7,306 bases of DNA from contig JADLKH010000001.1 of assembly GCA_015657435.1 (NCBI GenBank), positions 296,955-304,260 on the forward strand, written 5' to 3'. A program made the position numbers and the translations under genes. The notes beneath the pieces were generated by a model that ran no database searches, was not told the DNA's origin, and saw nothing but the letters and a program-made list of their open reading frames with translations. The DNA is from Synergistales bacterium (GTDB lineage: Bacteria; Synergistota; Synergistia; Synergistales; 79-D21). Positions 1 to 6,572 of this stretch are shown in pieces (within the stretch, counting starts at the first letter, position 1; every line of letters starts with the position of its first letter).

Positions 1-1
1 G

Positions 2-1513
2 GGACAGCGGATGGTGATCGTGTCCAACCGCCTGCCGATCGTCCTCAGGGAAAGCAATGGACAATGGACGATGCAGAAGGGCTCGGGTGGACTGGTGACC
101 GCTCTGAGTCCCATACTGGAGAACCGCGGAGGACTCTGGGTAGGGTGGACCGGAATCACGAAAACAATGCCGATCGGGGAGATCAAGAAGGTTCTGGACC
201 CGTTTTCTCTGGAAAGCGGCTTCCGCCTCCTCCCCGTATTCCTGACGGAAGAGGAAAGGGATCTTTTCTATTACGGCCTATCCAACGAAGTCATCTGGCC
301 CCTGTTCCACGATCTTCAGACACGATGCCGCTTCGACCCCGGCTACTGGGACGCCTACCTTGCCGTAAACCGGAAATACGCCCGGACAATCGAACGCCAC
401 GTACGGGAAGGGGATTTCATATGGATCCACGACTATCACCTCATCCCTCTGGCCGAAGAACTCTCGCGCAAGGGCTTTGAGGGGAACCTCGCTTTTTTTC
501 TGCACATTCCGTTCCCTCCCCCTGACATCTTCGTGAAATTCCCATGGCGGAAGGACTTGCTGCGTGCCCTGCTCCACTATGGGTTCATCGGATTCCAGAC
601 CCTGAGGGACCGCCGGAATTTCACCGATTGCCTCCGGGTCTTCTTTCCCGAAACGCGGATTGAAGGGAGAGGGCCCATCATCAGGATCCTGATCGGTGAT
701 GTCGAGACAAGGGCCGGACATCTTCCGATCAGCGTGGACGCCGAGGAATTCATCCGTATTTCACGCTCGAAGGAAGTCACGGAAAGAACACAGGCGATCC
801 GGAACGACTTCGGCCAAAGACGGCTGCTGTTCAGTGTCGACCGGCTCGATTACACGAAGGGAATCCCTGAAAAACTCAAGGGATTCAGGCATGCGTTAAG
901 GGAATTCCCGGAGCTGAAGGGAACCGTCACGCTGATCCAGCAACTGGTTCCAAGCAGGGAGACCGTGCCCGCCTATCACGTGCTGAAGGAGGAAATCGAC
1001 CGCCTCGTCGGACAGATCAACGGAGAATTCTCCACGGGAGACTGGGTTCCCATCGTCTACCGCTACCAACCGATGGACCGGCCCGAACTGATCGCTCATT
1101 ACCGGGCTGCCGACGTGGGACTGATCACCCCCCTGAAGGACGGGATGAACCTTGTCGCGAAGGAGTATGTGCTTTCCCAGGCGGACAACCGCGGGGTCCT
1201 TGTCCTCAGCGAGTTCGCCGGTTCCGCCATGCAGCTCGGGGAAAGCTGCCTTCTCGTGAACCCCTATAGCGTGAAGGAAATTGCCGAAGCGATTGTCGGT
1301 GCCCTTTCCATGCCGGGGGAGGAGAAGAAGAGACGCCTTCGAAACATGCGGAAGACCCTACGGCACCATGATGTGTTCTGGTGGGTACGCAACTTCCTGA
1401 GAGCCTCCGCCGGAAGAGAACTCGAGGACTTCCCCGAAAGGGAATTGACGCCTCTTTCCGCGCCGCTCGTTTTGGAATCCAAAGACATGATGAGGAAGGA
1501 GGAATGGGTGTGA
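2..1513 (+). CDS. otsA: Trehalose-6-phosphate synthase (GT20), start probably outside window
   Basis: Transfers glucose from UDP- or ADP-glucose to glucose-6-phosphate, giving trehalose-6-phosphate in the cytoplasm. Counting from the ATG at 11, the protein has 500 residues (E. coli OtsA has 474) and keeps the family motifs in order: SNRLP with Arg7, the GSGGL glycine loop at 24-28, FYYGLSNEVIWP at 86-97, HDYHLIP at 140-146, FLHIPFP at 163-169, VDRLDYTKGI at 276-285 with Arg278 and Lys283, and DGMNLVAKEY at 377-386 with Asp377, Asn380 and Glu385. These correspond to the known substrate-binding residues of OtsA. The frame stays open to the left edge (Gly-Gln-Arg before Met), and no Shine-Dalgarno precedes the ATG at 11, so the true start is probably just upstream. 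No phosphatase domain is fused at the C-terminus. The 3' end overlaps the next gene by 10 bases, which suggests an operon with translational coupling. Identity is near certain; the donor nucleotide is not predictable. Confidence 0.95.
   Translation, partial: GQRMVIVSNRLPIVLRESNGQWTMQKGSGGLVTALSPILENRGGLWVGWTGITKTMPIGEIKKVLDPFSLESGFRLLPVFLTEEERDLFYYGLSNEVIWPLFHDLQTRCRFDPGYWDAYLAVNRKYARTIERHVREGDFIWIHDYHLIPLAEELSRKGFEGNLAFFLHIPFPPPDIFVKFPWRKDLLRALLHYGFIGFQTLRDRRNFTDCLRVFFPETRIEGRGPIIRILIGDVETRAGHLPISVDAEEFIRISRSKEVTERTQAIRNDFGQRRLLFSVDRLDYTKGIPEKLKGFRHALREFPELKGTVTLIQQLVPSRETVPAYHVLKEEIDRLVGQINGEFSTGDWVPIVYRYQPMDRPELIAHYRAADVGLITPLKDGMNLVAKEYVLSQADNRGVLVLSEFAGSAMQLGESCLLVNPYSVKEIAEAIVGALSMPGEEKKRRLRNMRKTLRHHDVFWWVRNFLRASAGRELEDFPERELTPLSAPLVLESKDMMRKEEWV
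1493..1502 (+). promoter_or_regulatory. Shine-Dalgarno of treT inside the otsA 3' end
   Basis: AGGAAGGAGG lies within the last codons of otsA, just before ATG 1504. It decides the treT start over the upstream in-frame ATG at 1381, and it means ribosomes finishing otsA stop on top of the treT start. The gap to the ATG is short if the 3'-most AGG is used; the upstream AGGA gives more normal spacing. Confidence 0.75.
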
Positions 1514-2739
1514 GTCCTTACAGCCTCCCGAGAGTCGAGGATTACGAACCCTATATCGGCGCAGCCGCTGTCGAGCGGATCCTCCGCAAAGGGGAATCCA
1601 TGGAGGATTTCCACATTGTCCAGGTCAGTTCCACCTATTACGGCGGTGGCGTCGCCGAGCTTCTGGGATCCCTCTCCCTCCTGATGAACCAGATGGGGCT
1701 CAGGGCAGGGTGGCGAATCATTCAGGGATCTCCCGATTTCTTCAGCGTCACGAAGAAAATCCACAATGCCCTTCAGGGAAGCGACATCAACCTCTCAGAG
1801 ATGAAAAAGGCGATCTACGAGCAAGTCGTCTACGAAAACGCCCTCCGGAACCATTTCGACCAGGATCTGGTCATCGTGCATGACCCGCAGCCCTTGCCGC
1901 TGATCACCCACTACAAGAAGAAGTCTCCCTGGGTCTGGACCTGCCATGTCGACCTTTCCGCCCCAAACGCCGAACTCTGGCATTACCTGCTGCCCTTCAT
2001 CGAACAGTACGACGCCGTCATCCTGAGCCTGAGAGAATACTCAAGGCAACTGAAGGTACCGGAACTGTTCTTTATGCCCGCGATCGACCCGTTCTCGCTC
2101 AAGAATCGGGACCTGACCGAAAGCGAAATTGACGAACGTCTCTCCCGCTATGAGATCCCGACGGATCTTCCGCTCGTGGTCCAGGTTTCCCGCTTCGACA
2201 TGTGGAAGGACCCCCTGGGCGTGATCGAAGCCTTCAGGCTCGCCCGCAAAGAGGTTGACGCAACCCTTGTCCTTCTGGGCAACATGGCGACGGACGATCC
2301 TGAAGGGGAAGAAATCTTCAGGATCCTGGTGGGAGAGCGGGAGGAACGGATCATCGTCCTGAGCATGGAAGATTCGGGACTGGTGAACGCGCTACAGCGA
2401 AAAGCCTCGGTGATCCTCCAGAAATCCATCCGGGAGGGATTCGGGCTGACAGTTGCCGAAGCGATGTGGAAAGGAACCCCGGTCATTGGAGGCAACGTCG
2501 GGGGTATCCGACACCAGATCAGGGACGGGGTGAACGGGTTTTTGGTTTCTTCCGTGCAGGAAGCCGCGGCCCGCATCGTCCAGCTCCTCAGGGACGAGAA
2601 GCTCCGCAGAGAAATGGGCGAAAAGGGCAGAAAAGCCGTACAGGAAAAATTCCTGATGACTCGTTACCTCGAGCAGTACCTGGACCTGTTCGGCTCCTTC
2701 AAAACCGTGTTCAGGCTGGATTACAGACCGGGCTCATGA
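1504..2739 (+). CDS. treT: TreT-like trehalose glycosyltransferring synthase (GT4)
   Basis: Predicted retaining glycosyltransferase that makes trehalose from NDP-glucose and free glucose, or runs in reverse. The product is 411 residues, almost exactly the length of archaeal TreT (about 412). Visible features: a glycine-rich N-terminal nucleotide-sugar loop (STYYGGGVAELL, 43-54), VIVHDPQPLPL at 123-133, the donor-phosphate pair Arg230 and Lys235 in VSRFDMWKDP, and the GT4 E-x7-E motif with Glu311 and Glu319 in REGFGLTVAEAMWKGTPVI. The frame opens at 1381, but ATG 1504 is chosen because AGGAAGGAGG (1493-1502) lies directly upstream, though close to the ATG, and because the protein then begins at the usual family N-terminus. 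The start lies inside the end of otsA, so the two are probably cotranscribed. Retaining trehalose phosphorylases are related but usually carry large extra domains, so TreT fits better. GT4 specificity is hard to read from sequence, so the exact donor is uncertain. Confidence 0.85.
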   Translation: MGVSPYSLPRVEDYEPYIGAAAVERILRKGESMEDFHIVQVSSTYYGGGVAELLGSLSLLMNQMGLRAGWRIIQGSPDFFSVTKKIHNALQGSDINLSEMKKAIYEQVVYENALRNHFDQDLVIVHDPQPLPLITHYKKKSPWVWTCHVDLSAPNAELWHYLLPFIEQYDAVILSLREYSRQLKVPELFFMPAIDPFSLKNRDLTESEIDERLSRYEIPTDLPLVVQVSRFDMWKDPLGVIEAFRLARKEVDATLVLLGNMATDDPEGEEIFRILVGEREERIIVLSMEDSGLVNALQRKASVILQKSIREGFGLTVAEAMWKGTPVIGGNVGGIRHQIRDGVNGFLVSSVQEAAARIVQLLRDEKLRREMGEKGRKAVQEKFLMTRYLEQYLDLFGSFKTVFRLDYRPGS

Positions 2740-2748
2740 ATCGGAGCA

Positions 2749-3579
2749 TCAGGTCCGGCCGTTAGGAGCCTCTTTTCTTTCCAGCCTCAGGATCCTGGCG
2801 TCGATCCTTTCCCGGTATTCTTTCGGGCGCTGAAAGGATTCCCTCAGGACAGGCAGCGCCCACGGGAAATGACGTCGGTACACCGATTCCAGCCGATGCA
2901 CGACCGCCGGGTAGGGGTTGAGGTGGTCCACCTGCGCTTCCCTGATCCCGGCCTCACGAAGGGAGCCGTAAAGGGAAGCCAGCGATTGCTCCGAGTCGGT
3001 CAATCCCGGCAGCAGCGGGGCGATGAAAACCCAAACCGGGATCCCTGCGGAGAGCAAGTCCCTGGCCGCGGCCAGTCTGAGGTCGGGCGGGGAGGCTCCC
3101 GGTTCGAGGATTTCAGCGGCTTTCCTGTCCATGGTGGTGATGGTGAATCCGACTTCACAGGACCGAAGTCGGCGAAGGATCGCGATGTCCCTGCGGACCA
3201 GGGCCGACTTGGTCAAAAGATGAACATCCAGAAGCTGGTAATCGGCCAGACTCTCGAGGCTGGAACGAGTTAGCCCGTAATCCGCTTCCGCCGGCTGGTA
3301 GGCATCCGTCACCGTTCCCACCAGGACCTTCCCTGCCGGTTTTTTTCGACCGCTCGCCAGTTGCCTGGCCAGGACGGCCGCAAAGTTCACCTTAATATCC
3401 AGGAATTCTCCCCATGTCTCCGTATGATCCGTGAAACGGCTCATGAACGAGGCATAACAGTAAACACAGCCGTGCGTGCAGCCGACGTAGGGATTCAGGC
3501 AATAGTCGTAGCCCGGAATACCGGTCCTGTTCAAGGCGGACTTGCACTGGATCTCTCGCAAAACCGGTTGTGCAGGCAT
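2749..3579 (-). CDS. SPL-like radical SAM protein, substrate unknown
   Basis: A 276-residue radical SAM enzyme. The segment LNPYVGCTHGCVYCYA carries the CX3CX2C motif (Cys34, Cys38, Cys41) that binds the catalytic [4Fe-4S] cluster, which cleaves S-adenosylmethionine to a 5'-deoxyadenosyl radical. The NPY-GC-HGC-YCYA signature is that of the spore photoproduct lyase-like / Rv2578c-like family. The motif sits close to the N-terminus and no auxiliary-cluster cysteines follow, so this is a minimal radical SAM domain. Strands typical of the partial TIM barrel follow: GKVLVGTVTDAYQPAE (83-98), LLDVHLLTKSALVRRDI (116-132), EVGFTITTMD (142-151) and IPVWVFIAPLLPGLTD (175-190). An extra Cys27 precedes the motif where a Ser or other residue is common. 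The ATG at 3579 is preceded by GGGGGAG at good spacing. It points away from pfk and converges on treT. True DNA photolesion repair is unlikely to be inferable; the physiological substrate is unknown. Confidence 0.88.
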   Translation of the reverse strand: MPAQPVLREIQCKSALNRTGIPGYDYCLNPYVGCTHGCVYCYASFMSRFTDHTETWGEFLDIKVNFAAVLARQLASGRKKPAGKVLVGTVTDAYQPAEADYGLTRSSLESLADYQLLDVHLLTKSALVRRDIAILRRLRSCEVGFTITTMDRKAAEILEPGASPPDLRLAAARDLLSAGIPVWVFIAPLLPGLTDSEQSLASLYGSLREAGIREAQVDHLNPYPAVVHRLESVYRRHFPWALPVLRESFQRPKEYRERIDARILRLERKEAPNGRT

Positions 3580-3670
3580 TTCCAGCTCCCCCTTTCCCGA
3601 CAGGTTCGATTGGCAACGACGCTCTTTTCGTCCTTCATGATAACGCCTGTCGCCTCCTGAGGGGGGCTAC

Positions 3671-3700
3671 CGGCGGGATATGCGCCCCGTGTACCCGCCG
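3671..3700. repeat. GC-rich inverted repeat in the divergent intergenic region
   Basis: CGGCGGG (3671-3677) and CCCGCCG (3694-3700) are perfect 7-base inverted arms separated by 16 bases. No T-run follows on either side. It lies in the leader side of the radical SAM gene and upstream of the AT-rich promoter island of pfk. It could be a hairpin in the radical SAM leader or a protein site; with high local GC, a chance match is also possible. Confidence 0.3.
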
Positions 3701-3710
3701 CCAATCCCCT

Positions 3711-3757
3711 ATCTTTAATGTTTCTGTTAGATAACGCTTTATACTATTATTTATAAG
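3711..3757 (+). promoter_or_regulatory. AT-rich island, candidate promoter for the phosphofructokinase gene
   Basis: This stretch is sharply AT-rich against GC-rich surroundings and lies 40 to 85 bases before the pfk start. It contains several plausible forward -10 boxes: TATACT at 3740-3745, TATTAT at 3745-3750 and TTATAA at 3751-3756. No convincing TTGACA-like -35 box stands at 16-18 bases from any of them; TTTCTG at 3721-3726 is the closest match. The island may also serve the divergent radical SAM gene. Which -10 is used cannot be decided from sequence. Confidence 0.5.
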
Positions 3758-3784
3758 AGTGGGTGGTTCGACGTCGGTTTCTCC

Positions 3785-3791
3785 AAGGAGG
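3785..3791 (+). promoter_or_regulatory. Shine-Dalgarno deciding the pfk start
   Basis: AAGGAGG stands 6 bases before ATG 3798. The frame opens at an earlier ATG (3759), which would add 13 residues (starting MGGSTSVSPRR) with no ribosome site. The strong Shine-Dalgarno therefore fixes the start at 3798. Confidence 0.85.
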
Positions 3792-3797
3792 CGTGCC

Positions 3798-5066
3798 ATG
3801 ATCACTTCCGGACAAAAAACCCTCGCGATCGTCTGCGGCGGAGGTCCCGCTCCCGGCATCAACAGCGTCATCAGCTCGGTCACCATCGAAGCCAAGAAAT
3901 CAGGCTGGGAGGTCTACGGGATCTATGACGGCTTCGCAAATCTTGGAAGAGGGGAAAAGCTGGTCACCCCTCTCACGATCGACATGGTCAGCCGGATCTA
4001 TTCCGACGGAGGCAGCATCCTTAGGGTTTCGAGGTTCAACCCCACCAAGGACGAGGAATCTCTGCGGAACGTGGTGGACACGCTGATCGAGCTGGGGGTG
4101 ACTCATCTCGTCACCATCGGCGGTGACGACACGGCCTACGCCGCTTCCCGCGTGGCCGACTACGCCAAGAACAAGCGCGGGCTAACAATAGGCTTTGTGC
4201 ACATCCCCAAGACCATTGACAACGACCTTCCTCTTCCCGGCGGAATCCCCACGTTCGGGTTCGAATCGGCTCGTTCCCTCGGCTCTCAGATCGTCTCGAA
4301 CCTCATGGTGGATGCGAAGACCACGGGGCGCTGGTTTCTTGTCGTCGCCATGGGACGGGTGGCCGGACACCTCGCCCTCGGAATCGGGAAGAGCGCCGGA
4401 GCCACGCTGACCCTCATTCCCGAGGAATTCCCGTCCAAAAGAAAAATCCCCCTGGCTCTCGTGGTGGACATCATCGCGGGCTCCATCATCAAGAGACTTG
4501 CCGCAGGAAGGAATTACGGGGTCGCGGTCGTCGCCGAGGGCCTGATCGAAAAAATCCGCATTGAAGATCTGGAAGCGGCGGATTGCCTGGAATGCGACGA
4601 TCACGGGCATATTCGCTACGCGGAGATCAACTTTTCCGATGTCCTCAAGAAGGAATTGCTCGCGAAGCTCAATTCCCTCGGGATCAAGATGACGATCAAC
4701 AACAAGGAAGTGGGCTACGAAGTTCGGTGCGCGCCTCCCAATGCCTTCGACATCGAATACACCCGCAACCTTGGCTATGCCGCCATGGAATTCCTGAGAA
4801 ACGGTGGAACGAACTCCATGATCACGATCCAGAACGACCGGATCGTCCCGATTCCCTTCGAGGAGATCATGGATCCCCATACGAAAAAAACCCAGATCCG
4901 GATGGTCAATACGGATTCGATCCAGTACCGCATCGCAAGGGAATACATGATCCGGCTTGAAAAGCGGGATTTCGAGCCGGGAATCGAGTTCGAAAAGCTC
5001 GCCCTCGTAGCCGGACTTTCCCCCGAAGAATTCGGGAAGCGCTTCCGCTACGTGACGGACTTCTAG
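3798..5066 (+). CDS. 6-phosphofructokinase, predicted pyrophosphate-dependent (PfkA family)
   Basis: Interconverts fructose-6-phosphate and fructose-1,6-bisphosphate in glycolysis/gluconeogenesis. The 422-residue product has the PfkA fold signatures: the phosphoryl-donor loop CGGGPAPGIN (13-22), VTIGGDDTAYAA (105-116), IPKTIDNDLP (136-145) with the catalytic Asp141, VAMGRVAGHLAL (183-194) and VAEG (245-248). Two positions separate PPi from ATP enzymes in this family. Here the second Asp of GGDD (Asp111) and Lys138 of PKTIDND are present, whereas ATP enzymes have Gly at both (GGDG, PGTID). That is the known PPi-type signature, so a reversible PPi-using enzyme (EC 2.7.1.90) is predicted. It is about 100 residues longer than E. 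coli PfkA (320), as in mixed or long clades. It stands alone, with its own promoter zone upstream and a hairpin 5 bases after the stop. The family is certain; PPi use is inferred from residues. Confidence 0.92.
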   Translation: MITSGQKTLAIVCGGGPAPGINSVISSVTIEAKKSGWEVYGIYDGFANLGRGEKLVTPLTIDMVSRIYSDGGSILRVSRFNPTKDEESLRNVVDTLIELGVTHLVTIGGDDTAYAASRVADYAKNKRGLTIGFVHIPKTIDNDLPLPGGIPTFGFESARSLGSQIVSNLMVDAKTTGRWFLVVAMGRVAGHLALGIGKSAGATLTLIPEEFPSKRKIPLALVVDIIAGSIIKRLAAGRNYGVAVVAEGLIEKIRIEDLEAADCLECDDHGHIRYAEINFSDVLKKELLAKLNSLGIKMTINNKEVGYEVRCAPPNAFDIEYTRNLGYAAMEFLRNGGTNSMITIQNDRIVPIPFEEIMDPHTKKTQIRMVNTDSIQYRIAREYMIRLEKRDFEPGIEFEKLALVAGLSPEEFGKRFRYVTDF

Positions 5067-5071
5067 GAACG

Positions 5072-5116
5072 GCAAGACCTGGGGGGCCTCCCTGGAGAGC
5101 GCCCCCCAGGTCTTGC
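5072..5116. terminator. Perfect 16-bp hairpin between convergent genes
   Basis: GCAAGACCTGGGGGGC (5072-5087) and GCCCCCCAGGTCTTGC (5101-5116) pair perfectly over 16 bases with a 13-base loop. It begins 5 bases after the pfk stop and lies 24 bases beyond the CoA-transferase stop on the other strand, so it can serve both transcripts. The plus-strand T-run (six T at 5127-5132) starts 10 bases after the stem and not directly next to it. On the minus strand no T-run follows. It is therefore a strong transcript-end hairpin, but not a textbook intrinsic terminator. Confidence 0.75.
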
Positions 5117-5117
5117 G

Positions 5118-5135
5118 CGGAAACCGTTTTTTCCG
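5118..5135 (+). terminator. Small T-rich hairpin after the main pfk hairpin
   Basis: CGGAAA (5118-5123) pairs with TTTCCG (5130-5135) around a 6-base loop, next to the only T-run in this gap. It is weak alone. Placed directly after the 16-bp hairpin it may supply the U-rich part of the pfk terminator. It ends 5 bases short of the convergent CoA-transferase stop codon. Confidence 0.3.
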
Positions 5136-5139
5136 TTCT

Positions 5140-6480
5140 TTACGGAATCCGGTTCGTCTTCCTCCAGATCCCCATCTCTTCGGCGCACTGGACCAGGTGC
5201 TCCCTGAAATTCGGGTGGCTGATCCCGATGATCCTCTCGGCCTTCTCCCAGGTGGACCGGCCTGCGAGGTCCGCCTTGCCCCACTCCGTGACGAGAATGT
5301 GCGTCTGCGTGCGGGGATCCGTGACGACGCTCCCCTCCCTCATGGCCGGCAGAATCCGGGAGACGATCTGTCCTGCCTTGTCGGTGTAGGTCGAGGGGAA
5401 GCAGATAAAGCTCCTGCCGCCGGGCGATAGATAGGCTCCGGTCACGAAGTCCAACTGACCTCCCGTTCCGCTGATATGGCGAATGCCGGAGCACTCGGAA
5501 CACACCTGGCCGTACAGGTCGGCCTCGATGCAGCCGTTGATGCTGACGAGGGAGTCCAGTTGGGCCATGACGTGCGGATCGTTCGTGTAATCAACAGGGT
5601 AAGACGCCAGGGCGGGGTTCTCGTTCACCCAATCGTAGAGGTCCCGGGTGCCGACACAGAACGTCCAGGTTCCCTTGAAACGGTCGATCGCCTTTCTCCG
5701 GTTCGTCAGTTTTCCCTTGCGGTGCATAACCAGGTAGGCATCGACCAGCATTTCGGTATGCATCCCCAGGTCCCGGATGCCGGAATCCGCCACGAGGCTG
5801 CCGACGGCATTGGGGAGTCCTCCGATTCCAAGCTGAATCGTCGCCCCGTCGGGGATCTCTTCCACGATATGCGCCGCGATCTGCCGGTCCAGCTCGCTCG
5901 GTTCCGCTGGGCGCATTTCCACCGGGGGTCGGTTTCCGGATTCCACAACGGCGTCCACTTCCGAGATGTGGATTCCTTCCTCCCGTCCTCCCAGGGCCCT
6001 CGGGAGCCCTTCGTTCACTTCCAGGATGACGTATCGGGCCGTTTCACAGATCGCCCTGGAGGCGGAGTTCGTCAATGAGAAATTAAACCATCCATGCCTG
6101 TCCATCGGAGCAACCTGCAGCATGGCGACATCCACTTCGAGACTTTTTCGGTAGAACTTCGGCTTATTGCGGTAAATCATGGGGATATAGTTGCAGATCC
6201 CTGCATCGTGGAGTCTTCTTTCGTACCCGCTGAAATGCCAGCTCGAATAGCACACGCTCTCCCTGCCCGGGTCTGCCTCCACGGTCTTCACAGGCCTCAG
6301 CGCCAATGCCCCCCTGATTTTCAGGTCCGACAACTCCGGAACACGGCGGGAAAGAGCCTCGTCCAGGATATCGGGCATGGAAAGCCCGAAGCCGAAATCC
6401 AGCCAATCTCCGCTCTTCACCACTCTCACCGCTTCATCCGGGCCTTTCAGTTTCTGGGCATACTCTTGGATCACTCCCAC
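5140..6480 (-). CDS. Family I CoA-transferase (acetyl-CoA hydrolase/transferase, 4-hydroxybutyrate/butyrate type)
   Basis: Moves CoA between acyl-CoA and a free acid, typically acetate, through a covalent glutamyl-CoA intermediate; cytoplasmic. Numbered from GTG 6480 (446 residues), the protein shows the family marks: the glycine motif IQLGIGGLPNAVG (215-227), DLGMHTEMLVDAY (237-249) with Glu243 in the position of the catalytic Glu (Glu238 in 4-hydroxybutyrate CoA-transferase), and GTGGQLDFVTGA (338-349), the C-terminal substrate/CoA loop. The length matches 4-hydroxybutyrate and butyryl-CoA:acetate CoA-transferases (about 430-450). The frame also allows GTG 6489, but AGGGGG (6489-6494) would then touch the start codon; GTG 6480 gives 8-base spacing and is preferred. 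It follows the iron-sulfur gene on the same strand after a gap that contains its own promoter-like site. Substrate could be butyrate, propionate, 4-hydroxybutyrate, succinate or another short acid; sequence alone does not decide. Confidence 0.9.
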   Translation of the reverse strand: MGVIQEYAQKLKGPDEAVRVVKSGDWLDFGFGLSMPDILDEALSRRVPELSDLKIRGALALRPVKTVEADPGRESVCYSSWHFSGYERRLHDAGICNYIPMIYRNKPKFYRKSLEVDVAMLQVAPMDRHGWFNFSLTNSASRAICETARYVILEVNEGLPRALGGREEGIHISEVDAVVESGNRPPVEMRPAEPSELDRQIAAHIVEEIPDGATIQLGIGGLPNAVGSLVADSGIRDLGMHTEMLVDAYLVMHRKGKLTNRRKAIDRFKGTWTFCVGTRDLYDWVNENPALASYPVDYTNDPHVMAQLDSLVSINGCIEADLYGQVCSECSGIRHISGTGGQLDFVTGAYLSPGGRSFICFPSTYTDKAGQIVSRILPAMREGSVVTDPRTQTHILVTEWGKADLAGRSTWEKAERIIGISHPNFREHLVQCAEEMGIWRKTNRIP

Positions 6481-6488
6481 TCTCTGCA

Positions 6489-6511
6489 CCCCCTATTGAA
6501 TCAATAGTGGG
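6489..6511. promoter_or_regulatory. Inverted repeat over the CoA-transferase transcription start and ribosome site
   Basis: The core is CTATTGAATCAATAG (6493-6507): 7-base perfect arms around a single central base. After one mismatch (6492/6508) it extends three more pairs, C at 6489-6491 against G at 6509-6511. On the minus strand it begins at the position expected for transcript +1, given the -10 box at 6516-6521, and it ends in the AGGGGG Shine-Dalgarno. It could be a repressor operator. As RNA it could form a small stem with a 5-base loop that hides the ribosome site. Confidence 0.55.
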
Positions 6512-6515
6512 GTCA

Positions 6516-6521
6516 ATTATA
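6516..6521 (-). promoter_or_regulatory. Consensus -10 box of the CoA-transferase gene
   Basis: On the minus strand the bases read TATAAT, an exact sigma-70 -10 consensus, in a short AT-rich patch 36 bases before GTG 6480. The -35 region is weak: TTCTAA (6538-6543), spacer 16, matches TTGACA at three of six positions. This suggests a promoter that leans on its -10 or on an activator. The predicted transcription start is near 6509. Confidence 0.55.
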
Positions 6522-6572
6522 AACAAAAATGACCAGATTAGAATAGCCTCCGGCCGAACTCGTACTTCCTGT

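Noticed and set aside
1381..1503. N-terminal extension of TreT from ATG 1381
   Set aside because: It lies wholly inside otsA, reads as an Arg-rich out-of-frame sequence, and the strong Shine-Dalgarno sits before ATG 1504.
1264..1764. Antisense frame of 166 codons across the otsA-treT junction
   Set aside because: Low-complexity, motif-free product opposite two well-supported genes.
2731..2780. Possible terminator after treT: GGCTC (2731-2735) with GAGCC (2766-2770) followed by TCTTTTCTTT
   Set aside because: Only 5 pairs around a 30-base loop; too weak to call, although the pyrimidine-rich tract is suggestive.
3635..3895. Minus-strand frame of 86 codons across the intergenic region and pfk start
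   Set aside because: It runs through the AT-rich promoter island and the pfk Shine-Dalgarno; the product has no recognisable feature.
4182..5075. Long antisense frame of 297 codons opposite pfk
   Set aside because: It mirrors the codon pattern of pfk, shows no recognisable domain and has no ribosome site. The plus-strand gene has clear catalytic motifs.
5476..6078. Plus-strand frame of 200 codons within the CoA-transferase gene
   Set aside because: Shadow of the minus-strand gene, no family features; the opposite frame has the catalytic Glu and glycine motifs.
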